A stretch of DNA of 55,739 nucleotides. Source: Endozoicomonas sp. ISHI1. GTDB taxonomy: Bacteria > Pseudomonadota > Gammaproteobacteria > Pseudomonadales > Endozoicomonadaceae. Below are positions 33,401 through 44,000 of this stretch, piece by piece (within the stretch, counting starts at the first letter, position 1; each line of letters begins with the position of its first letter). The DNA lies in contig NZ_JAGRPU010000036.1 in the NCBI RefSeq assembly GCF_024606225.1, positions 1 through 55,739 of the forward strand, given 5' to 3'. A model generated the notes under the pieces. That model saw only the letters and a list, made by a program, of their open reading frames with translations, was not told where the DNA came from and made no database searches. The translations under genes were made by a program, and so were the position numbers.

Positions 33401-35723
33401 GCATGCCTTTGCCATGATTCATGGATGAGAAGGCTCGGAGCAGCTCCATACTGAACCCGGCATCCTTGTCTTGCCATTCCGGCCAGCTCAGCACCTCTTT
33501 CACTTCCTCATGTTTGAACAGGCCTTTGCTGTGATTCATGGACGAGAAAACGCGGAACAGCCCATTTCTAAACTCGTTATTCTTATCTTTCCATTCCGGC
33601 CAGCTCAGCACCTCTTTCACTTCCTGATGTTTGGGTGTGCCTTTTTTGTTGTACATGGACGAGAAAGCCCGGAGCAGTTCCATACTGAACTCGTCATTCT
33701 TGTCTTTCCATTCCGGCCAGTTCAGCACCTCTTTCACTTTTTCATGTTCGAGCATGCCCCTGCAATTATTCATGGACGAGAAGGAGCGGAATAGCTCCAT
33801 ATTGAACTCGCCATTCTTGTCTTTCCATTCCGGCCAGCCCAGTATCTCTTTCACGTCCTTATGTTTGAGCATGCCTTTACTACTATTCATGGATGAAAAA
33901 GCGCGGAATAGTTCCATGTTGAACTCGCCACCCTTGTTCTTCCATTCCGGCCAGCCCAGCACTTCTTTCACTTCCTCATGGTTGAGTATGTCTTTGTCGT
34001 GATTCATGGATGAGAAGGTGCGGAACAGTTCCATATTGAACGCGCCATCCTTGTTTTTCCATTCCGGCCAGCCCAGCACCTCTTTCACTTCCTCGTGTTT
34101 GAGCATGCCATTACTACGTTTCATGGACGAGAAGGCGCGGAACAGCTTCATATTGAACGCGCCATCCTTGTCTTTCCATTCCGGCCAGCCTAGCACTTCT
34201 TTCACTTGCTCATGTTTGAGCATGCCTTTGCAATGGTTCATAGACGAGAAGGAGCGGAACAGCTCCATACTGAACTCGCCATCCTTGTCTTTCCATTCCG
34301 GCCAGCCCAGTATTGCTTTTACTTCCTTATGTGTGGGCAGACCTTTGCTACTATTCATGGACGAGAAAGAAGTCAATACATCTAAACTTGCTAAATATTC
34401 GAGTTCACTTTGACTATGTTCTGCAAAACTACGGATATGTTTTTTTAGATTACCTAGCATACCGGTCAGCATGCCTGTATTGTTGAAGTTTTCAGGAAGG
34501 TGCCCAAAAAAAGCGGCGGCATTATCGAAGAAACCATTAAAAGACTTTCTCTCTAAGAAACCAAGAAGTTTATAAAAAGTGTGCTTCACGGTAATGTTTT
34601 TTTTCTTGAATACCTCCATCAGGGTTTTTACTTTTTCCAGCTCTTCCTTGTTTAATTCGTATTTGATGTTTTCTTTTACTTTTTCCAATGGGTCAGTGGT
34701 GATTTGAGTGTCTGCCGGTTTCTTTTTTTTGGCCGGTGGTGCAGCTGCTGCTATTGAATTTTTTCTCTTTCTACCCGGGCCCTTCTTTTTTTTCTGAACA
34801 GGTTCTGATAAATCCTGCTCTGTTTCTTCCCGGATTCGTTTTGCTCTTTTTTTACCGTGAGTACCCGATAGGCACTTGTTGCATAAAATCGCTGAGGCAG
34901 CTGCTTCATTGGTTATTCGCCTTAATTCCTGTGTATTCAGTGCCCTGTTACACTTGGAACAAGTAACAACCGAACTTCCGGTATCCTGCTCAGCTGAAGG
35001 CTCCAGAGGGTCATCATCTCCACGACCACTGACGTTTGTTAAGCCAGTTTCCTGGTTACGGGCAGCAGATTGGCTCATCTGGCCGGTCTGACCTGTTGTC
35101 GCAATCGTTGATGCTTTGGCCGTTCGGGAGGATGGATTCTTTTTCTCAGTACCTACCTGCCGACCAGAATATTTGGCAGAAACGATCCCACGGTAAACAC
35201 TGAGTTCCTGACCATTCTCTGCCAGCCATGTCTGAATCAGAGCCGGTTGAATTGCGGCAGAATCTGACCTTTCCAGATCAAGAAGATCTGCTTCAATCAC
35301 CATGATCCGGTCTGACAATATCCGGGCCAGCGTTGTTTGGTCTGTCGTAATAGCCCATAGTCGTTTGATTTGTAGCATTCGAAGCAGTTGCCTTTTTTGT
35401 TGCAGGTATTTTTGAACAGGGACAAGAACAAGAGAGAGGTCAGGCTTGGGCTCCAGGTCAGGATTCCAGCTGTTTCCGTGGGGTGGCTTATCGCCATCAT
35501 CTCTCCCGGCAGCCCAAGTGGTGAACAGAGTTTTGTGATGCCCTCGAAGAGGGTTGGGTGGTTCAGGTTCGGCTAACTTACCGGAATACAAGAAATGGGC
35601 TGGCAGTGAGTTTGAGCCTATTAGCCCCACTGCAGGCAGAGGCTCCCCAAACACTATCGTCACTAGCAGAAGCAGTGATCGGACTACTGAGTAGAAAATT
35701 TGGTTTTTTTGTGAACGTCTCAT
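30420..35723 (-). CDS. R3: giant 39-residue-repeat protein with zinc motif and basic region
   Basis: 1767 residues. Hydrophobic segment at about 11-35 (VVRSLLLLVTIVFGE), a shorter Pro-rich linker than R2, the ARILSDRIMVIEADLLDLE block, C-x2-C-x22-C-x2-C at about 252-282, basic clusters at about 290-345 (KKRAKRIREE, KKKKGPGRKRK, PAKKKKPAD), cap, 18 repeats (about 450-1138), acidic linker near 1184-1208, and a C-terminal region of about 630 residues. The start MRRSQKN has GGA 5 bases upstream, as in R4. The N-terminal and C-terminal parts are closely alike among R2-R7, while the repeats differ in number and variable residues. No known family was recognised. Confidence 0.9.
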   Translation of the reverse strand: MRRSQKNQIFYSVVRSLLLLVTIVFGEPLPAVGLIGSNSLPAHFLYSGKLAEPEPPNPLRGHHKTLFTTWAAGRDDGDKPPHGNSWNPDLEPKPDLSLVLVPVQKYLQQKRQLLRMLQIKRLWAITTDQTTLARILSDRIMVIEADLLDLERSDSAAIQPALIQTWLAENGQELSVYRGIVSAKYSGRQVGTEKKNPSSRTAKASTIATTGQTGQMSQSAARNQETGLTNVSGRGDDDPLEPSAEQDTGSSVVTCSKCNRALNTQELRRITNEAAASAILCNKCLSGTHGKKRAKRIREETEQDLSEPVQKKKKGPGRKRKNSIAAAAPPAKKKKPADTQITTDPLEKVKENIKYELNKEELEKVKTLMEVFKKKNITVKHTFYKLLGFLERKSFNGFFDNAAAFFGHLPENFNNTGMLTGMLGNLKKHIRSFAEHSQSELEYLASLDVLTSFSSMNSSKGLPTHKEVKAILGWPEWKDKDGEFSMELFRSFSSMNHCKGMLKHEQVKEVLGWPEWKDKDGAFNMKLFRAFSSMKRSNGMLKHEEVKEVLGWPEWKNKDGAFNMELFRTFSSMNHDKDILNHEEVKEVLGWPEWKNKGGEFNMELFRAFSSMNSSKGMLKHKDVKEILGWPEWKDKNGEFNMELFRSFSSMNNCRGMLEHEKVKEVLNWPEWKDKNDEFSMELLRAFSSMYNKKGTPKHQEVKEVLSWPEWKDKNNEFRNGLFRVFSSMNHSKGLFKHEEVKEVLSWPEWQDKDAGFSMELLRAFSSMNHGKGMPKHEQVKEVLGWLEWQDKDAGFSMELFRAFSSMNNGQGMLNNKEVKEVLDWPEWKDKNGEFNMELFRAISSMNHSKGMLKHEQVKEVLGWPEWKDKDGDFSMALFRSFSSMNHSKGMLKREPVKEVLGWPEWKDKDGEFSMELFRSFSSMNNGKGMPKHKEVKEMPGWPEWKDKDGEFIMELFRSFSSINHGKGVPKHEQVKEVLSWPEWKDRDGVFSIKLFRAFSSMNSCKGMPKHEEVKEVLDWPEWNDKDGKFNIELLRAFSSMNCNRGMLKHEEVKEVLDWPEWKDKNGRFNIELFRSFSSINNGHGILKHDDVKEVLDWPEWKEMDGEFNMELFHAFSSMNHGKSVPSHERLKKMMVWTSCGGALNHRLLQTMTRLWTAEGLPDIEALQHQETQLKQWLLTELTEDKSDSDSKEDDEYNSDSENEENDNSNRQIKTVALYLSTLKPDWLLNWAILKQFHQFHENTKAFLMLESLIRLLSSYGGKGVERFLHASGQDRDFLWHHSTKAVPLHVLNKAMVLFSANEYRSRFVYFAKRLKSLPDKSLWEQYSAQLQLLSGVLKHDYMKRLYWEILKNLTKDDQLRFLDASRARAVFDLFPSLGALHKLSKEHSSQWLKRLLEACLRLKNHDITKEGIQLIFEALLETHSLLPWDQDIPNHFLSGMRTTGNNTVEVPVSGLIPSGEQLALSYIAVLMRNLNEMSFTVKGQWLEVEVPDDGVQIYRYPVPQLKIQDETMAISNWSEEQFRIFLKITGVSEHYYLTADQWQKHLNPDDPVYIQRREARLAANKALKAKFAVDAAPFNPIPVHVLATLIKRGMAIKPVAWKSLDHHKQRLPESLLNKLRERVETSGTECPDEIKESLCQYLDNVQLRRTEACEPAPQSSNPPDDKQEKQAFGSLWLKLDQTEVFGTEILNLLEDYGDKMELMHTVTVLKKAKIDIDNRMLEGWRQRACSQIERLKKRDPLLLDVTDDVYQHCQELELLDGCGSIF
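32310..34372 (-). repeat. R3 repeat array, 18 units of 117 bp
   Basis: Two residues after the conserved Asn, units 1 to 18: SS, HC, RS (Lys replaces Asn), HD, SS, NC, NK (Tyr replaces Asn), HS, HG, NG, HS, HS, NG, HG, SC, CN, NG, HG. This is the most diverse array of the family. Confidence 0.9.
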
Positions 35724-35831
35724 AGATCCAGACTTAAAAAATCAGCGTCTGTGAATCCATTCGCTATTGGGCTAAATTCGTACGTCATCTGACATAAGGC
35801 TCAGGTCTATTCAATGATGTTTGCGTCAGAC

Positions 35832-35840
35832 TGTATAGCA
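35832..35840 (-). promoter_or_regulatory. Candidate extended -10 promoter of R3
   Basis: Reverse-strand TGC-TATACA, 109 bases before the R3 start, at the same distance as in R4. The surrounding intergenic sequence is also closely similar to that upstream of R4. Confidence 0.4.
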
Positions 35841-35919
35841 TCGAAATGGCGAGCTTACCATGAAGGGAATTAGTGAAAAGCTTGTTTTTAGAAGCTTCCA
35901 TAAGACGACACAGGTCTTT

Positions 35920-38900
35920 TTAGAAAGTACTCCCACTCCCATCAAGTAAATCTAATTCCTGACAACTCTCATAAACATCAGGGTCAACCTCTGATAATAA
36001 AGGGTCTCGCATTTTTAACCGCTTTATTTCGCTGAATGCCCGTTGTATCCACCCTTCAAGTATGTGGTCAGAGATATTGATTTTGGCTTTTTTAAGGACG
36101 GTCACTATATGCATAAGCTCCATTTCATCCTTATACTCGTCCAGTAACGTCAGTATTTCGGTGCCAAAAACTTCTGTCTGGTTGAGCTTTAACCATAAAT
36201 TGCCAAACGCCTGTTTTTCGCTTTTGTCGTCCGTTGGATTAACGCTCTGCGGTTCCGGTTCGCTGATTGGCTCACAGGCTTCAGCTGCACCGGATTGAAC
36301 GCTATCCAGGTATTGGGACAGTGATTCTTTAACCTCATCGGGGCATTCTGTAACTGATGTTTCCATTCTTTCTTTCAGTTTGCCAAGCAGAGATTCAGGC
36401 AGCCTCTCTTTGTGATGGGCAAGGGATTTCCAGGCGGCAGGTTTGATGGCCATTCCTCTTTTGATCAGGGCAGCCAGAACATAAACAGGTAAAGGATTGA
36501 AGGTGGCTGCTTCAATTGCACCCTTTGCCCTGTGCTCTCTGTTTGCGACTAATCTGGCTTCGTGTCTTTGGATGTATAACAGGTGATCCGGTTTCAAACG
36601 CTTTTGCCAATCATCTTCTGTCAAATAATAGTGTTCAGGCATATCAGTGATTTTCAAAAAAGTTCTGAACTGCTCTTCTGACCAGTTGCTGATTGCTATT
36701 TTTTCATCTTGTATTTTCAATTGTGGCATTGGAAAACGGTAGATCTGAACTCCGTCATCCAGTGCCTCAACCTCAAGCCAATGCCCTTTGACAGTAAAAG
36801 ACATCTGATTAATGTTCTGCATGACCACAGTAATATAACTCAGGGCCAACTGCTCTCCTGATTGGATAAGTCCGGAGACAGGTATCTCAACATGGTTGTT
36901 GTCGGTTGTTTGCATCCCGGACAGAAAGTGATCGTGGATATCGTGATCCCAGGGCAGAAGGCTATGGGTTCTGAGCAGCGCTTCAAACAGTATCTGGATG
37001 CCTTCTTTGGTAATGTCGTGGGTTTTTAGTTGAAGGCAGGCTTCAAGCAGCCGTTTTAAATATTGGGAGGAGTGCTCTTCGCTGAGTTTTTGCAGGGCGC
37101 TCAACGAGGGAAACAGCTCGAATACAGCCCGGGCGTGGCTGGCATCCAGAAAACGCAGCTGATCATCCTTTGTTAAGGGTTGCAGGATTTCCAGGTAGAG
37201 CCTTTGCATATAGTCGAGTCTCAGCAACCCCGACAAGGGTTGTAACAGTGCTGAGTATTGCTCCCATCGTCTTTTATCCGGCAATGACTTCAGCCGCTTG
37301 ACAAAGTAGACAAAACGCTCCCTTTCTTCATCGGAAGAACACAGAAACATGGCTCTATTTAACACACGCAAAGGCACGGCTTTCATTGAATGGCGCCACA
37401 AAAAATGCCGATCCCGTTGATTAGCCTGAAGGTAGCGCTCGACGCTTTTCCCTCCGGAAGAAGATAAAAGCCCCATCAATGATTCCAGCATCGGAACTGT
37501 TTTAGACTTTTCATGGAATTGGCAGAATTGTTTTAAAACCGTCCATGTCAGCGACCAGTCTGGCTTAGGGGTGGAAAGATAAAGGATGACTGTTTTTATC
37601 TGGCGATTGCATTTTTCTTCATCATCCTCTGAGTCGCTATTGTATTCGTCATCTCCTTCATTACCCGGGTTGATATGTTCTCCAGTAAATTTTGTAAACA
37701 GTAAATGTTTCACTTGTGTTTCCTGATCTTGCAGCACCTCAATAGCTGGTAGCCCTGTCGACGCCCAGAGCCTGGTCATAATTTGCAGTAGCCAATGATT
37801 GGGTGTACCCCGGTAACTTATCCAGCCCAGCACTTTTTTCACAGGCTCATATTTGGGCAGACCCTGGCCATTATTCATGGACGAGAAAGCGCGGAACAAC
37901 TTTATATTGAACTCGTCATTCTTGTGTTTCCATTCCGGCCAGTTCAGCACCTCTTTCACGTTCTCATGTTTGAGCATGCCTTTGGAATGATTCAAGGACG
38001 AGAAGGCGCGGAACAGCTCCATATTGAACTCGCCATCCTTGCCCTTCCATTCCGGCCAGCCCAGCACCACTTTGACTTCCTCATGTTTGGGCACGCCTTT
38101 GCAATGATTCATGGACGAGAAGGCACGGAACAGCTCCATATTGAACTTGCCACCCTTGTCTTTCCATTCCGGCCAGTCCAGCATCCTTTTCACTTCCATA
38201 TGTTCGGGAATGCCTCTATTGGAGTACATAGATGAGAATGAGCGGAACAGCTCCATACTGAACTCGCCATCCTTGTGTTTCCATTTCGGCCAGCCCAGCA
38301 CCTCTTTCACTTTCTCATGTTTGAGTATGCTCTTGGTATGATTCATGGACGAGAAGGCGCGGAACAGCTCCATATTGAACTCGTCATCCTTGTCTTTCCA
38401 TTCCGGCCAGCCCAGCACCTCTTTCACTTCCTCATGTTTGGGCATGCCTTTGCTATGATTCATAGACGAGAAGGAGCGGAACAGATCCGTACTGAACTCG
38501 CCATCCCTGTCTTTCCATTCCGGCCAGCCCAATACCTCTTTCACTTGCTCATGTTTGAGCATACCTTTGTTATGGTTCATAGACGTGAAGCAGCGGAACA
38601 GCCACATACTGAACTTGCCATTCTTGTCTTTCCATTCCGGCCAGCCCAGCACCTCTTTCACTTGCTCATGTTTGAGCATGCCTTTACCATTATTCATGGA
38701 TGAGAAGGTGCGGAACAGCTCCATGCTGAACTTGCCATCCTTGTCGTTCCATTCAGGCCAGCTCAGTACCTCTTTAACTTGCTCATGTTTGAGCATGCCT
38801 TTGCTACTATTCGAAGACGAGAAAGAGCGGAACAGCTCCGTACTGAACTCGCCATTCCTGTCTTGCCATTCCGGCCAGCCCAGTACCTCTTTAACTTGCT

Positions 38901-40818
38901 CATGTTTGAGCATGCCTTTGCTACTATTCATGGACGAGAAGGATCGGAACAGCTCTATATGGAACTCGCCATCCTTGTCTTTCCATTCCGGCCAGCCCAG
39001 CACCTCTTTCACATCCTCATGTTCAGGCATGCCTTTGCCATTATTCATGGATGAGAAGGAGCGGAACAGCCCCATACTGAACTCGCCATCCTTGTCCTTC
39101 CATTCTGGCCATCCAAGCACCTCTTTTACTTGCTCATGTTTGAGCATGCCTTTGCCATTATTCATGGATGAGAAGGTGCGGAACAGCTCTATACTGAACT
39201 CGCCATCCTTGTTGTACCATTCAGGCCAGCCCAGCACCACTTTGACTTCCTCATGTTTGGGTATGCCATGGCTATTATTCATGGACGAGAAAGAGCGGAA
39301 CAGTTCGATATTGAATTCGCCTTCCTTGTCGTTCCATTCAGGCCAGCCCAGTACTTCTTTCACTTCCTTATTTGTGGGCACACCTTGGTTTTTGTTCATG
39401 GACGAGAAGGAAGTCAATACATCCAAACTCGCTAAATATTCAAGCTCATTCTGGCTACGTTCTGCAAAACTACGGATATGTTTTTTTCTATTATTTAGCA
39501 TGCTGGTCAGCATGCCGGTATTTTTGAAGTTTTCAGAAAGGTGGCCAAAAAAAGCGGCGGTATTATCGAAGAAGCCATTAAAAGACTTTCTCTCTACGAA
39601 ACCAAGCAGTTTATAAAAAGTGTCCTTGACAGTGATGTTTTTTTTCTTGAATACCTCCATCAGGGTTTGCGCTTTTTCCAGCTCTTCCTGACTTAATTCG
39701 TAATGGATATTTGCTTTTACTGTTTCCAATGGATCATCGAAAATTTGAGTATCTGCCAGTTTCTTTTTATTGGCTGGTGGTGCAGCCGCTGCTTTTGAAA
39801 TTTTTCTCTTTCTAGCCGCGCCCTTCTTTTTTTTCTGGTCAGGTTCTGATGAATCCGACTCTGTTTCTTCCCGTATTCGTTTTGCTCTTTTTTTACTGTG
39901 AGTGCCCGAAAGGCAATTGTTGCATAAAAACGCTGAAGCTGTTGCTTCATTGGCTAAACGTCCTAATTCCTGTCGATTCAGTGCCTTGTTACATTTTGAA
40001 CAAGTTATCATCGGGTTTCTGGCATCCTGCTCAGCTGAGGGTTTCAGAGGGTCATCATCTCCACGACCACTGCCGCTTGTTGATCCGGTTCGCTGGTTGC
40101 GGGCAGTAGATCCGCTCTTCTGGCCGGTCTGACCTGTTGTTGCGGGCGTTGATGCTTTGGTCGTTCGGGAGGATGGATTCTTTTTCCTGGTGGCCGCCTG
40201 CCGACCAGAATATTTACCAGCAGCGATCTCAAGGTAAACACTGAGTTCCTGACCATTCTCTGCCAGCCATGTCTGAACCAAGCCCGGATGCATCGTGAAA
40301 GGGTCTGATCTTTCCATATTCAGAAGATCCGCTTCAATCACCATGATCCGGTCTGATAAAATCCGGGCCAGCGTTGTTTGGCTTGTCGTAATAGCCCATA
40401 GTCGTTTGATTCGTAACATTCGAAGCAGCTGCCTTTTTTGTTGCAGGCATTTTTGAACAGGGGCAAAAACAAGATTAAGGTTAAGGTCAGGCTGGGGCTC
40501 CGGATCTTCTGGGGATATAGCCAACAGGCTAATGTGGCGGGTTGGCTTCATTGGCCAAAAGGGCAGGGGCAACAACTCGTTCCCACGGCTGGGACCCTCA
40601 GGGCCTGAGAGCATGGGAGCCAGCATTTTGTGACGCCCTCGAAAAGGATTGGGCAGTTCAGGTTCAGCTAACTTACCGGCATACAAGAAATGAGTTGGCA
40701 GCGGGTTTGAGCCGACGAGTCCCATTGCAGGCAGCGACTTCCCGAACATTACTGTCACTAGCAGAAGCAGTGATCGGACTAGTGAGTAGAAAATGTTGTT
40801 ATGTTGTGAGCGTCTCAT
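35920..40818 (-). CDS. R4: giant 39-residue-repeat protein with zinc motif and basic region
   Basis: 1632 residues. Hydrophobic segment at about 11-35 (LVRSLLLLVTVMFGK), Pro-rich linker, ARILSDRIMVIEADLLNME block, C-x2-C-x22-C-x2-C at about 269-298, basic clusters at about 306-356 (KKRAKRIREE, KKKKGAARKRK, PANKKKLAD), cap, 14 repeats (about 469-999), acidic linker near 1051-1070, and the conserved C-terminal region. The start MRRSQHN has TCTGGATCT immediately upstream, identical to R3. Repeats 3-7 have the same variable residues as R7 repeats 3-7, pointing to exchange between these genes. Confidence 0.9.
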   Translation of the reverse strand: MRRSQHNNIFYSLVRSLLLLVTVMFGKSLPAMGLVGSNPLPTHFLYAGKLAEPELPNPFRGRHKMLAPMLSGPEGPSRGNELLPLPFWPMKPTRHISLLAISPEDPEPQPDLNLNLVFAPVQKCLQQKRQLLRMLRIKRLWAITTSQTTLARILSDRIMVIEADLLNMERSDPFTMHPGLVQTWLAENGQELSVYLEIAAGKYSGRQAATRKKNPSSRTTKASTPATTGQTGQKSGSTARNQRTGSTSGSGRGDDDPLKPSAEQDARNPMITCSKCNKALNRQELGRLANEATASAFLCNNCLSGTHSKKRAKRIREETESDSSEPDQKKKKGAARKRKISKAAAAPPANKKKLADTQIFDDPLETVKANIHYELSQEELEKAQTLMEVFKKKNITVKDTFYKLLGFVERKSFNGFFDNTAAFFGHLSENFKNTGMLTSMLNNRKKHIRSFAERSQNELEYLASLDVLTSFSSMNKNQGVPTNKEVKEVLGWPEWNDKEGEFNIELFRSFSSMNNSHGIPKHEEVKVVLGWPEWYNKDGEFSIELFRTFSSMNNGKGMLKHEQVKEVLGWPEWKDKDGEFSMGLFRSFSSMNNGKGMPEHEDVKEVLGWPEWKDKDGEFHIELFRSFSSMNSSKGMLKHEQVKEVLGWPEWQDRNGEFSTELFRSFSSSNSSKGMLKHEQVKEVLSWPEWNDKDGKFSMELFRTFSSMNNGKGMLKHEQVKEVLGWPEWKDKNGKFSMWLFRCFTSMNHNKGMLKHEQVKEVLGWPEWKDRDGEFSTDLFRSFSSMNHSKGMPKHEEVKEVLGWPEWKDKDDEFNMELFRAFSSMNHTKSILKHEKVKEVLGWPKWKHKDGEFSMELFRSFSSMYSNRGIPEHMEVKRMLDWPEWKDKGGKFNMELFRAFSSMNHCKGVPKHEEVKVVLGWPEWKGKDGEFNMELFRAFSSLNHSKGMLKHENVKEVLNWPEWKHKNDEFNIKLFRAFSSMNNGQGLPKYEPVKKVLGWISYRGTPNHWLLQIMTRLWASTGLPAIEVLQDQETQVKHLLFTKFTGEHINPGNEGDDEYNSDSEDDEEKCNRQIKTVILYLSTPKPDWSLTWTVLKQFCQFHEKSKTVPMLESLMGLLSSSGGKSVERYLQANQRDRHFLWRHSMKAVPLRVLNRAMFLCSSDEERERFVYFVKRLKSLPDKRRWEQYSALLQPLSGLLRLDYMQRLYLEILQPLTKDDQLRFLDASHARAVFELFPSLSALQKLSEEHSSQYLKRLLEACLQLKTHDITKEGIQILFEALLRTHSLLPWDHDIHDHFLSGMQTTDNNHVEIPVSGLIQSGEQLALSYITVVMQNINQMSFTVKGHWLEVEALDDGVQIYRFPMPQLKIQDEKIAISNWSEEQFRTFLKITDMPEHYYLTEDDWQKRLKPDHLLYIQRHEARLVANREHRAKGAIEAATFNPLPVYVLAALIKRGMAIKPAAWKSLAHHKERLPESLLGKLKERMETSVTECPDEVKESLSQYLDSVQSGAAEACEPISEPEPQSVNPTDDKSEKQAFGNLWLKLNQTEVFGTEILTLLDEYKDEMELMHIVTVLKKAKINISDHILEGWIQRAFSEIKRLKMRDPLLSEVDPDVYESCQELDLLDGSGSTF
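37820..39412 (-). repeat. R4 repeat array, 14 units of 117 bp
   Basis: Two residues after the conserved Asn, units 1 to 14: KN, NS, NG, NG, SS, SS, NG, HN, HS, HT, SN (Tyr replaces Asn), HC, HS, NG. Confidence 0.9.
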
Positions 40819-40926
40819 AGATCCAGACTTAAAAAATCAGCGTCTGTGAATCGATTCGCTATTGGGCCAAATTCGTACGTCATCTGACATAAGGCTAAGG
40901 CTCATTAATTGATGTTTGCGTAAGAC

Positions 40927-40935
40927 TGTATAGCA
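40927..40935 (-). promoter_or_regulatory. Candidate extended -10 promoter of R4
   Basis: Reverse-strand TGC-TATACA, 109 bases before the R4 start. The context is nearly the same as at R3. Confidence 0.4.
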
Positions 40936-41014
40936 CCGAACTGGCGAGCTTACCATGAATGGAATTGGCGAAAAGTTTGTTTTACTAAGCTTCCACCAGA
41001 CGACAAAGGTCTTT

Positions 41015-44000
41015 TTAGAGAATACCCTCACACCCATCAAGTAACTCTAATTCCTGACAGCTCTGGTAAACATCATCAGCAATGTCTGATAATAAAGGGT
41101 CTCGCTTTTTTAACCGCTCTATTTTACTGCATGCCCGTTGCCTCCATTCTTCCAGTATGCGGTTATCGATATCGGTTTTGGCTTTTTTAAGGGCGGTAAC
41201 GATGTGCATAAGCTTCATTTCATCTCCATACTCGTCCAGTAAGTTCAGTATTTCGGTGCCAAAAGCTTCTGTCTGGTTGAGCTTTAACCATAAACTGCCA
41301 AACGCCTGTTTTTCTCGTTTGTCGTCTGGCGGGTTAATGTTTTGTGGTTCCGGTTCACTCATCGACTCAAAGACGTCTGCCCCCCTGGATTGAACGTTAT
41401 CCAGGTATTGGGACAGTGATTCTTTAATCTCATCCGGGCATTCTGTACCTGATGTTTCCATTCTATTTCTTATTCTGAAAAATAAAGATTCAGGCAGCCT
41501 CTCCTTATGATGTTCAAGCGATTTCCAGACGATTGGTTTGACGGCCATTCCATTTTTGATGATGTTAGCCAGAACATAAATGGGTAAAGGTTTGAAGGGG
41601 GTTGCTTCAACAGCACCTTTTTCCATGGGGTCTCTGGTTCCCGCCTGTCTGGCTTCGTATCTTTGGATGTATACCGGGTAATCCGGTCTTGAGCGCCTTT
41701 GCCAATCATCTGCTGTTAAATAATAGTGTTCAGATATATCAGTGATTTTCAAAAAAATCCTGAACTGCTCCTCTGACCAGTTGCTGATTTCTATTGTTTC
41801 ATTCTGTATTTTCAGCTGTGGCATCGGATAGCGATAGATCTGAACACCGTCACCCACCGCCTCAACCTCAAGCCAATGCCCTTTGACAGTAAAAGACATC
41901 TCATTGAGGTTCTGCATCAGCACAGCGATATAACTCAGGGCCAGCTGTTCTCCTGATGGAATGAGTTCAGAGACAGGTATTTCAACGTTGTTGTTGTCAG
42001 TTGTGCGCATCCCGGACAGAAAGTGATCGGGGATATCCTGATCCCAGGGCAGAAGGCTATGGGTTTTGAGCAACGCTTCAAACAGTATCTGGATGCCTTC
42101 TTTGGTGATGTCATGGGTTTTTAGCTGGAGGCAGGCTTCAAGCAGCCGTTTTAACCATTGGGAGGAGTGCTCTTTGCTGAGTTTTTGCAGGGCACTCAAC
42201 GAGGGAAACAGCTCGAATACAGCCCGGGCATGGCTGGCATCCAGAAAACGCAGCTGATCATCCTTTGTTAAGGGTTGCAGGATTTCCAGGTAGAGCCTTT
42301 GCATATAGTTGAGTTTCAGCACCCCGGACAATTGTTGAAACCGGGCTGAGTACTGCTCCCACTGTCTTTTATCTGGCAATGACTTCAGCCGCTTGAAAAA
42401 ATAGACAAAACGCTCCCTGTCTTCATCGGAAGCACACAGAAACATGGCTTTATTTAACACGCGCAATGGCACGGCTTTCATTGAATGACGCCACAAAAAA
42501 TGCCGATCCCGTTGATTAGCCTGAAGGTAGCGCTCGACGCTTTTCCCTCCGGAAGAAGATAAAAGCCCCGTCAATGATTCCAGCATCGGAGCCGTTTTAG
42601 TCTTTTTATGGAATTGGCAGAATTGTTTTAAAACCGTCCAGTTTAATGACCAGTCTGGCTTAAGGGTGGAAAGATAAAGGGTGACTGTTTTTATCTGGCG
42701 ATTGCATTTTTCTTCATCATCCTCTGAGTCGCTATTGTATTCGTCATCTCCTTCATTATCCGGGTTGATATGTTCTCCAGTAAATTTTGTAAACAGTAAC
42801 TGTTTCAGTTGTGTTTCCTGATCTTGCAGCACCTCAATAGCTGGTAGCCCTTTCGACGCCCAGAGCCTGGTCATAATTTGCAGTAGCCAATGATTGGGGG
42901 CCCCGTAGTCACCTATCCAGCCCAGCACTTTTTTCACAGGCTCATGTTTGGGCAAGCCATGGCGATGATTCATAGACGAAAAAGTACGGAACAACTTCAT
43001 ATTGAGCTTGCCATTCTTGTGCTTCCATTCCGGCCAGTTCAGCACCTCTTTCACTTTCTCATGTTTGGGTATGCCTTTGTGAGTATTCATGGACGAGAAA
43101 GCGCGGAACAGCTCCATATTGAATTCACCATCCTTGTTTTTCCATTCCGGCCAGCCCAGCACGTCTACCACTTCCTCATGGTTGAGTAGGCCTCTGCAAT
43201 GATTCATGGACGCGAAGGCTCGGAACAGCGGCATATTGAACTCGTCATCCTTGTCTTTCCATTCTGGCCAGTCCAGTACCTCTTTCACTTCCTCATGTTT
43301 TAGTATGCCCCGGCCATGATTCATGGACGAGAAGGAACGGAACCACTCCATACTGAACTCATCATTCTTGTCTTTCCATTCCGGCCAGCCCAGTACCTCT
43401 CTCACTTCCTGACGTTTGAGCATGCCTTGGCCATTATTCATGGACGAGAAGGCTCGGAACCGCTCCATATTGAACTCATCATCCTTGTCTCTCCATTCCG
43501 GCCAACCCAGCACATTTTTTACTTCCTCATGCCTGAGCACACCCAGGCCATTATTCATGGACGAGAAGGCGCGAAAAAGCTCTGTATTGAATTTGCCATT
43601 CTCGTCTTTCCATTCCGGCCAGCCCAGCACTTCTCTCATTTCCTGATGTTTGAGCATGCCTTTATTATTATTCATGGACGAGAAGGCGCGAAACAGCACC
43701 ACACTGAACTCGCCGTCCTTGTCTTTCCATTCCGGCCAGCTCAGCACCTCTCTCACTTCCTCACGTTTGAGGATGCCTTGGCCATTATTCATGGACGAGA
43801 AGGCTCGGAACAGTAGCATATTGAACTCGCGATTCTTGTCTTTCCATTCTGGCCAGTTCAGCACCTCTTTCACTTCCTCATGTTTGAGTATGCCCTGGCC
43901 ATGATTCATGGACGAGAAGGAACGGAACCGCTCCATACTGAACTCGCCATTTTTGTCTTTCCATTCAGGCCAGCCAAGCACTTCTACCACTTCCTCATGG